DNA of 64,000 nucleotides from Paenibacillus antibioticophila (lineage in GTDB: Bacteria > Bacillota > Bacilli > Paenibacillales > Paenibacillaceae), in assembly GCF_000455265.1 (NCBI RefSeq), contig NZ_HG005140.1, positions 545,930 to 609,929 of the forward strand. The letters are read 5' to 3'. The stretch's first letter is position 1, and each line of letters begins with the position of its first letter. Shown piece by piece: positions 56,637 through 64,000 of the stretch. Both the position numbers and the translations under genes were made by a program. The notes under the pieces were generated by a model that saw only the letters and a list, made by a program, of their open reading frames with translations, did no database searches and was not told where the DNA came from.

Positions 56637-57866
56637 TTATTTTACCGTTTGAGAGAGTCCCTCCTTCCTCTCTTCTGACACTCGAACCCACAGCGAACAA
56701 GCGAAGGCCGCCATTAAAATACCGGCGAAGACAAGGAGCGGCAGTGCATTCTGCCCGCTTCCGAGCAGAGTTGCGGCTAGTATCGGACCCACGCTGGCCC
56801 CGGCAAACAAGACAAAGGTATAGACTGAGGTCGCCACGCCCCGATTCTCGTTGCCAAGTTCCCCGATCAGGGAGATTAGCGCCGGCACCACCACGGCAAT
56901 TCCTGCCACAAATACCACGCTCATCGCCACATACAGCACCAGATGCTGCACCAAGGACATGACGATCAAAGCCCCCAGCGAACCCGCTAATCCGGCGCGA
57001 AGCACCTGAAGCTTGCCCCATTTTCGGCACATCCCGCCTGCATAGAAGGACAACACCATCCCAACCATCCCGAGAGAGCGAATACCCAAGATATCCATAT
57101 CACCAAGCGAATACGGAGCCTGACTCAGAAGTGACCCCAACACACTGTACATCCCTACAAAGCTAAGCAAAATAGTCAAAGTAATGCCGTAGCACAGCAG
57201 CAGGTTCCGCCGCAATAGCACAACATACCAGCGTGGAGTTCCTTTCATTCGCCCCTGTCGTGCCAAACCCGCCTGCACTGGGGAGGACGGCAGCCATAAC
57301 GCCAGAAGCAGCAGCACCAGCAGATACAATGCAGCTAGGCCTTTGAATACCCAAGGCCAGCCGACCAGCGAAGCCAATGAGCTGGCCCATACCTGCCCGA
57401 AGATTCCGGCCATTAGAAATCCCGAGCTGATGAAGCCAATGGCCGTCACTCTCTGCTCCGGAGGGAAAGTCTCCCCTGCATACGTCAGAGCCACCGGCGA
57501 GAACGTGGCCGCCGCCGCTCCCTGCAAGGCTCTAAGCAGCACCAGCAGCTCAAAGCTGGTTGCGTAGCCAACACAGGCTGTAGCAACAGTTAATACGGCC
57601 AAACCTATGACCATCGTGCGTTTGCGCCCTACTCTGCTGGATAAGGGACCATAGACCAGGCAACCTGTAGCGAAGAACAAAGAAAATGCACTTCCCGACA
57701 AAGCCGCCTTGCCCGCCCCAATATGGAATTGATCAACGAACACTGAAAGCAGCGGCACCGTTACATATAGAGAAGATAAAATAAACAAGGCTGCTCCAAA
57801 CAGTAAAAGTCGGATCATTAAATAATTCGTGTGCACCCACGGAAGGCTGCTTAGTCTTGTTTCCAT
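56637..57866 (-). CDS. MFS transporter (YnfM/YgaY-like)
   Basis: 409 residues, twelve predicted helices. The MFS signature GPLSSRVGRKRTMVIG lies in the loop after helix 2 and RALQGAAAATFSPVALTYAG in helix 4. It resembles YnfM/YgaY-like arabinose or drug exporters; substrate unresolved. AGGAG 5 nt before the ATG. Divergent from the GntR gene at 58160; both lie in the smpB-flanked segment. Confidence 0.85.
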   Translation of the reverse strand: METRLSSLPWVHTNYLMIRLLLFGAALFILSSLYVTVPLLSVFVDQFHIGAGKAALSGSAFSLFFATGCLVYGPLSSRVGRKRTMVIGLAVLTVATACVGYATSFELLVLLRALQGAAAATFSPVALTYAGETFPPEQRVTAIGFISSGFLMAGIFGQVWASSLASLVGWPWVFKGLAALYLLVLLLLALWLPSSPVQAGLARQGRMKGTPRWYVVLLRRNLLLCYGITLTILLSFVGMYSVLGSLLSQAPYSLGDMDILGIRSLGMVGMVLSFYAGGMCRKWGKLQVLRAGLAGSLGALIVMSLVQHLVLYVAMSVVFVAGIAVVVPALISLIGELGNENRGVATSVYTFVLFAGASVGPILAATLLGSGQNALPLLVFAGILMAAFACSLWVRVSEERKEGLSQTVK

Positions 57867-58159
57867 CCTGTCTCCTGTCTCCTGTCTTCACAAAGAAGTC
57901 TTGCCCTAGCAGCAAGCCCTTTGCAACCTCATATTATCCTTACTTTTACTCCTATAACATCAGTCATCAGATGTTTCCTTGCCATTTAGAATACGCCCAT
58001 TTCAAAACTTATGTCAAGTTTTTATGTTAGGTTACCTTACATAAAAATAAAAAATAGCTTGATTTTTTGAAAATAGCCCCCTATACTGTGAAACATCACA
58101 TGAAAACGAGTTGAAAAATCGCTAAGAGTGATAAAACCTGACATGAGAGGGGGCCGACA

Positions 58160-58840
58160 ATGGCATATCCGGAGTTCAAAGCCATTCCACGTCGCAAATT
58201 GGTAGATGAAGTGCTGGATCAAATGCAACGGCTCATCCAGTCCGGCCAATACAAAAGCGGGGACAAGCTACCTCCTGAACCCGAGCTCATGAAGCTACTG
58301 GCGGTGGGGAGATCCACCATCCGAGAGGCCGTAAAAGTATTAACCCATGCCGGACTGCTGGAAGTGCGCCAAGGAGATGGGACCTACATCCGGTCGGCAT
58401 CCTCCGATTTTACAGGCGTAAGTCAGGCGATTACTCCGAAGAACAATACTCAGGTCATGGAGGCTCGCCGGATTTTAGAAATTGAGCTTGCTGGCTTGGC
58501 TGCCTTAAGAAGAACTACTTCCGATCTCGCTCTGATGCGATCCGCCCTGGATCTAAGACAAGAAGCCCTGGAGAAAGGCCACTACGCCGAGTATGTAGAA
58601 GCAGATATCTCTTTTCATATCGCGGTGGCTGAGGCTGGGAAGAACGAGGTCTTGCTCGAAATGTACAAGGTCGTAGCGGAAAGCCTGAAGGAAATGCTTA
58701 GCCAACTCCTTCTGGATACCCGGCAATATGAAGACAATACGGCTTATCACGAAGCTATGTACCGCTCTATCGTGAACAAGAGCAGCGAAGAAGCCAAGCA
58801 ATTCGCCGCACAGAACATTGATGTTGTAAACATCGGATGA
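58160..58840 (+). CDS. GntR/FadR-family regulator
   Basis: 226 residues. N-terminal winged helix (LVDEVLDQMQRLIQSGQYKS, GDKLPPEPELMKLLAVGRST, IREAVKVL) and a helical FCD ligand-binding domain with metal-site-type residues (ADISFHIAVAEAGKNEVL, TAYHEAMY). It should regulate the permease and hydrolase genes directly downstream in response to a carboxylate or nucleobase-derived ligand. GAGGGGG 6 nt before the ATG. Confidence 0.9.
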   Translation: MAYPEFKAIPRRKLVDEVLDQMQRLIQSGQYKSGDKLPPEPELMKLLAVGRSTIREAVKVLTHAGLLEVRQGDGTYIRSASSDFTGVSQAITPKNNTQVMEARRILEIELAGLAALRRTTSDLALMRSALDLRQEALEKGHYAEYVEADISFHIAVAEAGKNEVLLEMYKVVAESLKEMLSQLLLDTRQYEDNTAYHEAMYRSIVNKSSEEAKQFAAQNIDVVNIG

Positions 58841-58911
58841 CCTCGCCTTTTCCCAAACATCTGATGATATGTTGAATATTTATCCATTTATATTTTAAAG
58901 GGGGACTAACC

Positions 58912-60279
58912 ATGAATCACGAACACGAAGACAACCAAACCCTGCAGGTCGGTATCGAGGAGAAGCTTTCCTTCGGCGCCAACGTCACTTATGGATTTCA
59001 GCATTTATTAGCCCTAACCGGCATCTTCCTGTTTCCGGTCCTGATTGGTCAGGCACTGGGCCTTGATTTTGAAGTTGTCGGTTATCTGATTCAAGCCTGC
59101 TTTCTGACGACGGGACTGGTGACGATCCTGCAATCGGGCAAAATGCTGCGACTCCCGGTGGTTCAAGGTCCTACCGCTGCCTTCTTTGTAGCTATCCTTT
59201 CGGCTAGCGCCAGCGTCGGACTGGGTACAGCGTTCGGCTCCATGGCTGTAGCAGGCATCATCTTTATGCTGCTGGCCATTCCCATTCGCAGATTTGGTCT
59301 CATCGGCCACATCAATAAATTCATTGCCCCGCCGATCGTTTACGGCACCCTGCTGGTCATCATCGGTGCTCAGCTTGCCGACATCGGCCTCAAGAACTGG
59401 TTCGGCAGCGCCAACATCGGCATGAACTTTACTGCCTCCCTCATTACCGTGGTCTGTGTGCTCGTGTGCATGATCTTTGGGGGTAACACCATTATCCGCC
59501 GAGGCGCCCTGCTTTGGGGAATCATTGTAGGCACCCTCTTCTTCTCTATCTTCGGTTCGGTCGACTTCTCAGCCGTTGCTTCCGCTGGATGGTTCCGCCT
59601 GCCACAGATTTTCCCCTTTGGATTCGGCATCTCCATTCCCGTCGTCATCTTAATGCTGCTAGCCTTCCTGCAAGCCTCCGCCGAAGCGGTCGGCATGTAT
59701 ACGCTCCTCACCAAATGGGGCAAGCAAGAGCTCGATAGCTCCCGCGTCAACCGCGGCCTGTTCGGGGAATTCCTCGGCTGTACCATAGGTGCCGTGTTTG
59801 GCGGGCTTGGTACAACCTCTTACCCTGAAAATATCGGTATCATCCGCGTTTCAGGCATCGGCAGCCGTTATGTCACCATGACCGCCGGGGTGATGGCCGT
59901 CATTTTAGGACTCATCCCTAAGGTAGGTTTGTTCATCGCCTCACTTCCCGGAGCCGTCCTGTCCGCCGCCTCCACCATCCTGTTCGGAATCATTGCCATT
60001 AGCGGAATCCAGATGGTGAGTAAAGTCAAATGGGATGAATTGAATCTGGCTGTGGCCGGTTCTTCCTTCATCATCTCCCTTGGCACCATGTATCTCCCGG
60101 CTGAACTGACTGCCGGACTCCCGCTCGCCATTCAGAGTATCGTCACTCAACCTATGCTCGTCGGCGTTATTATGCTGATCGTGCTGAATACAACGATCAA
60201 CGTGTGGATTCGTCCTATGCTGGAACGTCGCGAAGCGACACTGAAGCCACAAGACCCTATGCCAACGGAAGCCGCCTAA
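58912..60279 (+). CDS. NCS2-family uracil/xanthine permease
   Basis: 455 residues, 14-helix NCS2 fold. The signature QASAEAVGMYTLLTKWG lies in the substrate site region (helix 8) and GLGTTSYPENIGIIRVSGIG in helix 10; N-terminus YGFQHLLALTGIFLFPVLIG is the helix-1 QH motif. It is a proton-coupled importer of uracil, xanthine or a related ring. GGGGG RBS; 71 bp after the regulator gene. Confidence 0.92.
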   Translation: MNHEHEDNQTLQVGIEEKLSFGANVTYGFQHLLALTGIFLFPVLIGQALGLDFEVVGYLIQACFLTTGLVTILQSGKMLRLPVVQGPTAAFFVAILSASASVGLGTAFGSMAVAGIIFMLLAIPIRRFGLIGHINKFIAPPIVYGTLLVIIGAQLADIGLKNWFGSANIGMNFTASLITVVCVLVCMIFGGNTIIRRGALLWGIIVGTLFFSIFGSVDFSAVASAGWFRLPQIFPFGFGISIPVVILMLLAFLQASAEAVGMYTLLTKWGKQELDSSRVNRGLFGEFLGCTIGAVFGGLGTTSYPENIGIIRVSGIGSRYVTMTAGVMAVILGLIPKVGLFIASLPGAVLSAASTILFGIIAISGIQMVSKVKWDELNLAVAGSSFIISLGTMYLPAELTAGLPLAIQSIVTQPMLVGVIMLIVLNTTINVWIRPMLERREATLKPQDPMPTEAA

Positions 60280-60324
60280 CTAGGCAACCCGTAATCAACC
60301 AACCTATTAAGGAGAGTGTTACCG

Positions 60325-60975
60325 ATGAACATCAAGAATAAAGTCAGATGGGATATTGACCCGAAGCGGACGGCCGTCATTGTCGTGGATATGCAAAATG
60401 TGTTTTGCAAGGAGGATGAAGCGCTATACGTACCTCGTACCGCAGGCATTATTGAGAACATTCAGGAGCTTAACGCAGCCGCCCGAGCTGCCGGTATGCC
60501 GGTAGTCTATCTTCGCCACATCGTCCGTGGTGACGGAAGCGACACCGGGCGATTCCTGGATATGTACCCGAATGCCAATGAAATTCTCAAGCGGGGTATC
60601 CCTGGAGTTGAAATTATCGATGAACTAGCTCCGGAGCCGCAGGACATTATTGTAGACAAGCTATTTTATAGCGGCTTCCACGATACGGATCTGGACACCA
60701 TATTGCGGGCCAACGATGTGAACACGATCATTATCTGCGGGACCGTCACCAACGTATGCTGCGAGACTACCGTACGGGATGGAGCCCACCGGGAGTACAA
60801 GATCATTTTCCTGAGTGATGCCAATGCCCCGATGGATTACCCGGACATGGGCTGGGGAGCAATCTCTGCGGATGAGATTCAACGCACAACACTCAGCGTG
60901 ATTGCCTACGAATTTGGCCAAGTTAGTCCAACGAGCGAAATTGTTGATGAGATCAAAGCCAAGACAGCACTATAA
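60325..60975 (+). CDS. Isochorismatase-family cysteine hydrolase
   Basis: 216 residues from the ATG at 60325 (AGGAGA 10 nt upstream). Catalytic triad Asp22 (VVDMQN), Lys112 (DKLFYSGF) and Cys145 (GTVTNVCCETT, the GxxTxxCxxxT motif). Members hydrolyse ureidoacrylate, biuret, N-carbamoylsarcosine or nicotinamide. Next to a nucleobase permease and a GntR regulator, an amide or ureido compound from ring catabolism is the likely substrate; no ring-opening enzyme is nearby. Confidence 0.88.
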   Translation: MNIKNKVRWDIDPKRTAVIVVDMQNVFCKEDEALYVPRTAGIIENIQELNAAARAAGMPVVYLRHIVRGDGSDTGRFLDMYPNANEILKRGIPGVEIIDELAPEPQDIIVDKLFYSGFHDTDLDTILRANDVNTIIICGTVTNVCCETTVRDGAHREYKIIFLSDANAPMDYPDMGWGAISADEIQRTTLSVIAYEFGQVSPTSEIVDEIKAKTAL

Positions 60976-60985
60976 TCTTCTAGTG

Positions 60986-61200
60986 CGAGTTCAAAAAGTT
61001 GGGGTTTACAGGACCGAGAAGGTTGGATGAAGCTAGGGATTGAGTAGCGGAGCGTAGACAGATCTACGTGAGCAACTGAAATGTTTCTGCAAGAAACATA
61101 CTACGGAAGCATACGCTAGGCCCGGCTGAATTCAAGATTCGATGTCGAATTTACTCCATGAACAACTCCGTCCTGTGAAGACGACTTTTTGAACAACCTC
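60986..61200. repeat. Family-2 MITE-like element, copy 2
   Basis: 215 bp, the reverse complement of copy 1 at 23465: ends CGAGTTCAAAAAGTT and GACTTTTTGAACAACCTC, with an extra ~40 bp (AATGTTTCTGCAAGAAACAT hairpin) in the middle. It lies between the hydrolase stop and the smpB terminator. Confidence 0.78.
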
Positions 61201-61271
61201 TTCTATAGAAATGAACTGTGAACGAACCCATTACTCAATAACATTTTCAACACTTTAGCTTGAAAAATAAT

Positions 61272-61305
61272 AAAACCGGGGGCCGCTGTATGGACTCCCG
61301 GTTTT
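61272..61305. terminator. smpB terminator
   Basis: AAAACCGGG and CCCGGTTTT arms with an inner GGCC/GG pairing, 12 bp after the smpB stop. Its copy at 56391-56424 is conserved. Confidence 0.85.
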
Positions 61306-61316
61306 GTTGTATACAA

Positions 61317-61802
61317 TTATCTGGCCACCTTCTGCTTCTCCCGCAACACGCGCTGGATATCGCGCTGAGCATCCCGCTTTGCGGCGGCATCGCGCTTGTC
61401 GTACTGCTTTTTCCCCTTACCAAGGCCAAGAAGCAGCTTAGCATAGCCGTTGCGGATGTAAATCTTCAGCGGCACAATGGAATAGCCCTCCTGCTTGGCC
61501 AAGCCGAGCAGCTTACTAATCTGGGCTTTATGCATCAGCAGCTTGCGCGTCCGGGTCGGATCGGTCGGATTGTGCCGGTTCCCCTGCTCGAACGGACTGA
61601 TATGCATATTGTGTATGTGAATCTCACCATTACGAATCGTAGCAAAGGCATCGCCGATATTCACCCGGGCGTTACGGATCGATTTGATCTCCGTCCCCGT
61701 CAGCACCATGCCCGCTTCATAGGTATCCTCGATAAAGTAGTCATGGGAAGCCTTCTTATTCTGGGCCAGCACCTTGCCGTTGCCGTCATTTTTCTTCGCC
61801 AT
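61317..61802 (-). CDS. smpB: SsrA-binding protein SmpB
   Basis: 161 residues. OB-fold core with [57 protein letters not shown], and the basic tail [20 protein letters not shown] that enters the ribosomal mRNA channel. It binds tmRNA's tRNA-like domain and delivers it to stalled ribosomes. RBS AAGGAGG before the ATG. A family-1 repeat begins 49 bp upstream. Its 3' 108 coding nucleotides are duplicated at 56436-56543. Confidence 0.96.
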   Translation of the reverse strand: MAKKNDGNGKVLAQNKKASHDYFIEDTYEAGMVLTGTEIKSIRNARVNIGDAFATIRNGEIHIHNMHISPFEQGNRHNPTDPTRTRKLLMHKAQISKLLGLAKQEGYSIVPLKIYIRNGYAKLLLGLGKGKKQYDKRDAAAKRDAQRDIQRVLREKQKVAR

Positions 61803-61851
61803 GTCATCCTCCTTCTCCCGAGTGCCCCGAGCCTCGAAACCTTAGTCTATC

Positions 61852-62090
61852 TATATAAATTGAACTATTGAATTTTACGTTTTGAGGGCAACGTGTGAAG
61901 TGTGCTTACGATCGCTGTTGTTCGCGGATTTCTCTAATTGAACTAAGTTATTATAAGGTAGAAATCCACTCACAAAGGCGAACGCTTTCGAGCATATGCT
62001 CCCGAAGCAGCTTTCTTGCGGAAAGCTTTCACTTCAGCACACTTCACACTTATGCCCTTTCTACGTAGTTTATATAGTTCTAATTATCTA
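61852..62090. repeat. Family-1 inverted repeat, copy D (MITE-like, with insertion)
   Basis: 239 bp. Same left part as the others (GGCAACGTGTGAAGTG, TTACGATCGCTGTTGTTCGC). About 40 bp (GAGCATATGCTC plus a GCTTTCTTGCGGAAAGC hairpin) are inserted in the right half, and the right end is worn (TAGTTCTAATTATCTA). Confidence 0.75.
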
Positions 62091-62179
62091 GTCTTTCACA
62101 GAGCTTAATTGTATCAACTCGACTGGGCAAAAGCAAGAATCTACCCCACCCTCTGCAAAAGAGAGTTTCACATTGCGAT

Positions 62180-62430
62180 TTATTTGGACGGTGTAACAAG
62201 TGTTCCTTTTACCGGCATTGGTGCTGAATCTGTTCCTTCAAAATAAAGAGGCAATCCCTCCGCCAGAACCGGATAACTAGCATCATTCCCGCCACAGGGA
62301 TAATAAACTTTAAGGCAAACCACGCATAGACTCCTGCCAAATGCTGTCCGCTGTATGTGACCAACCACAATAGCAAGTTTAATAAAATTGCACAAAAGCT
62401 AACAATACCCCATTTCTTGAAGAACCCTTT
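62180..62430 (-). pseudogene. Small membrane protein with probable frameshift
   Basis: From the ATG at 62430: MKGFFKKWGIVSFCAILLNL, two membrane helices to GMMLVIR. The frame then continues as RFWRRDCLFILKEQIQHQCR to a stop at 62209. The neighbouring frame continues PVLAEGLPLYFEGTDSAPMP, VKGTLVTPSK, with more typical codons, to a stop at 62180. A one-base shift near 62270 would join them. No family known. Confidence 0.45.
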
Positions 62431-62557
62431 CATCCTCCGCACCCCATCTATTTACTTGCTCTATTAAGAAGACGTCTTTACAGGGGACTGCCCCTGCACA
62501 AAATAAGAGCCGCGGAACTTTTTTGTCCGCGACTCGGATTCAGATGCTCGCATCCGC

Positions 62558-63415
62558 TCAAGCCTTCCCACGCGGCAGCTTATCCGCATACCGCTTGCGC
62601 AGCTCGCCCAGCGCCTCCAGCCTGGAGATCACCTGCTCCCGGTTCAGCAGCCCGATGCTCAGAATCATCTGCTCGATCAGCAGCAGCGGCGTAACCATCG
62701 AATGGAACTCCCCCATCTCTCCCCGGCTGACATAGAAGGCCGCATCCACCTTTGCCCCGTACCGGAACTCCTCGCGATCCGTAATCATCACCGCCGCACA
62801 ACCTGCCCGTTCGATACAATCCAGCACCACCTCGGTTTCAGGCAGCAGCCGGGTAAAATGAAACAGCACCACCACATCGTCCTCCTGCATCTGGGCAAGC
62901 GACTCCAGCACCTCATGCCCGCTGGCCGCCATCATTCGCACCGACAATCCGAAGCGGGACAGCCGATAGGTTAGCAGCTCTCCCAAGGCCACCGCCGGCC
63001 CCGGCGCATACACATAGACCCGCCGCGCTCCCGCCATCAGCGAAGCGGCGCGCTGAAGCTCCTCCGGCTCGGTCTGCTCCGCCGTCTCTCTTAAATGCAC
63101 CATCGCCTGCTCCAGCATCTTCATCGGCAGACTCGTCGGATCAAGCCGGGAGATCGTCGTCTCCATTTTCAGCGCTGGTGTCGTATCCAATGCCGTCCGC
63201 AGCTTCTGCCTGAATTCCTTGCCGTTCTCATAGCCCGCAGCCCGCCAGAACCGCGACACCGTCGCAATGCTGATGCCCAGCCGGTCGGCAATCTCCTGCT
63301 CGGTCATGAACAGCGCCTCGTCCGGATGGCGCTCGATGAAACTAACGATTTTCAAATGTCCCGAAGAGAATCCCTTTCGATCCTTAAACATCCCCTTCAC
63401 CCGCTCCTGCAGCAT
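62558..63415 (-). CDS. RpiR/MurR-family transcriptional regulator
   Basis: 285 residues. N-terminal HTH_6 domain (TEQEIADRLGISIATVSRFW) and a C-terminal SIS sugar-phosphate isomerase-like domain (~110-255; RRVYVYAPGPAVALGELLTY, DDVVVLFHFT, AVMITDREEF). Such proteins sense phosphorylated sugars. It is divergent from a membrane protein gene; two matching palindromes lie between them, 56 bp or more from its start. Stand-alone gene ending 3' of a small membrane protein. Confidence 0.88.
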   Translation of the reverse strand: MLQERVKGMFKDRKGFSSGHLKIVSFIERHPDEALFMTEQEIADRLGISIATVSRFWRAAGYENGKEFRQKLRTALDTTPALKMETTISRLDPTSLPMKMLEQAMVHLRETAEQTEPEELQRAASLMAGARRVYVYAPGPAVALGELLTYRLSRFGLSVRMMAASGHEVLESLAQMQEDDVVVLFHFTRLLPETEVVLDCIERAGCAAVMITDREEFRYGAKVDAAFYVSRGEMGEFHSMVTPLLLIEQMILSIGLLNREQVISRLEALGELRKRYADKLPRGKA

Positions 63416-63470
63416 TTACAACCCCACTCCCTTCATCCGATCATTGGCCCTATTCTAGCACCCTACTGTT

Positions 63471-63516
63471 ATGTAAATTATATTACATCATTTTCATTAT
63501 GTAAAAATTATTACAC
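63471..63516. promoter_or_regulatory. Two TGTAA-N6-TTACA operators in tandem
   Basis: TGTAAATTATATTACA at 63472-63487 and TGTAAAAATTATTACA at 63500-63515, identical arms and 28 bp centre to centre. They lie between the divergent RpiR-type regulator and the ECF-S-like gene and are candidate binding sites for the RpiR protein. Confidence 0.6.
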
Positions 63517-63597
63517 ACCCATGACAAAAACAACCTTTTCTGTTAACACTCCGCCCTTACACTGGAACCAATTCCACCTGAAGGAGGCGTTCCTGTT

Positions 63598-64000
63598 ATG
63601 AATTCAGTCATGAACCGCAAGTCGGTCTACACCTTAACCTCATCCCAAAAAATGATGATCTTCGTCCTCTCCATGTCCCTCTACGGACTATCCAACATGT
63701 TCACCGAGCTGATCCCTTCCCTGCAATTGGGGCCGATCGAGCTGTCCGTCGAGTACTTCGCCTTCATCCCGCTCACCCTGTGCATGCTGTTCCATCCCTT
63801 CTATGCCGCCATCGGCGCCGCACTTGGCGAAGTCATCTTCGGCGAGCTCATGCTCGGACAATTCGGCGGGCTCGGCGAGGTCGAGAAATTCCTGACCTTC
63901 TCCTTTGCCATGTACGTCGCGGGCCGGCTGGTCCGCAATCCCCAGAACCGCGCCCAGGTCGGCATCGCTGCCATCACCGGCGTCATCATCCACCAGCTGT
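63598..64000 (+). CDS. ECF-transporter S-component-like membrane protein (3' end outside window)
   Basis: 134 residues visible. Helices at about 20-40, 50-75 and 90-110; the stretch FAFIPLTLCMLFHPFYAAIG, AALGEVIFGELMLGQFGG has the small-residue A-x-G-E-x-x-G pattern of ECF substrate-binding (S) proteins and related cell-surface transporters. AAGGAGG 9 nt before the ATG. Substrate unknown; a sugar-phosphate-sensing RpiR regulator is divergent. The family assignment is tentative. Confidence 0.55.
   Translation, partial: MNSVMNRKSVYTLTSSQKMMIFVLSMSLYGLSNMFTELIPSLQLGPIELSVEYFAFIPLTLCMLFHPFYAAIGAALGEVIFGELMLGQFGGLGEVEKFLTFSFAMYVAGRLVRNPQNRAQVGIAAITGVIIHQL

Noticed and set aside
60093..60300. Antisense frames in the permease gene
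   Set aside because: Shadows of the NCS2 gene, with no RBS.

Overview
The window looks like a chromosomal segment of a Paenibacillaceae-type low-to-moderate GC Gram-positive. The evidence is a one-piece tmRNA whose tag ends in GKQQNNYAFAA, a csp gene paired with a YdjO-type zinc protein, a LicR-type PTS regulator, a YesN-type response regulator, frequent TTG/GTG starts behind strong AGGAGG sites, and catabolite (cre) boxes. No rRNA or tRNA gene was found. The only structural RNA is tmRNA.

0-9.9 kb: 3' truncated YesN-like regulator, a permuted NlpC/P60-like hydrolase, an XRE/DUF2975 pair, an AbrB-like/Doc toxin-antitoxin pair, a GH94 phosphorylase, GrpB, a beta-lactamase-fold serine hydrolase, a two-piece ABC transporter relic and a solitary OpuAC. 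9.9-18.9 kb: MetE-like protein, two tandem BaiN-type flavoproteins, csp/ydjO, a 653-residue glycine-zipper protein of unknown role, mscL and a sensor-domain membrane protein. 18.9-27.3 kb: an aryl/beta-glucoside PTS operon (IIB-IIC-IIA-GH1-YczE-like-HPr-EI), divergent from a LicR-like activator, with a cre box between them. The GH1 enzyme has Gln at the acid/base position.

27.4-37.7 kb: secreted FAD oxidoreductase, DUF6809 protein, then an AT-richer defence islet (McrC-like nuclease, McrB-like AAA+ motor, a membrane protein, a LA2681-type HEPN protein) ended by a decayed IS3-family transposase. 37.7-46.6 kb: pectate lyase with an upstream cre, lipoprotein, acetyltransferase, small proteins, RQC-minor-1 protein, SDR and AraC regulator. 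46.6-51.8 kb: a two-component system beside a LanFEG-like ABC transporter and a YxeA-like protein, a typical peptide-antibiotic resistance module.

51.8-62.1 kb is organised around the trans-translation genes. A 94-nt copy of the ssrA 3' end lies 2.8 kb downstream of the intact ssrA and encloses an islet of gene relics (AlbA_2/RecG-like, Doc, McrC-like, RHH). A 193-nt copy of the smpB 3' end plus terminator lies 4.88 kb from the intact smpB and encloses an MFS transporter, a GntR regulator, a nucleobase permease and an isochorismatase-fold hydrolase. Both duplications look like integration scars, but no integrase remains. 62.1-64 kb: a small membrane protein with an apparent frameshift, then an RpiR regulator divergent from an ECF-S-like membrane protein, with two identical-arm palindromes between them.

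A ~200-bp inverted-repeat element occurs five times (once as a short deletion form). All copies have the same orientation and each lies just upstream of a minus-strand gene. A second MITE-like family has two copies and a third has one.
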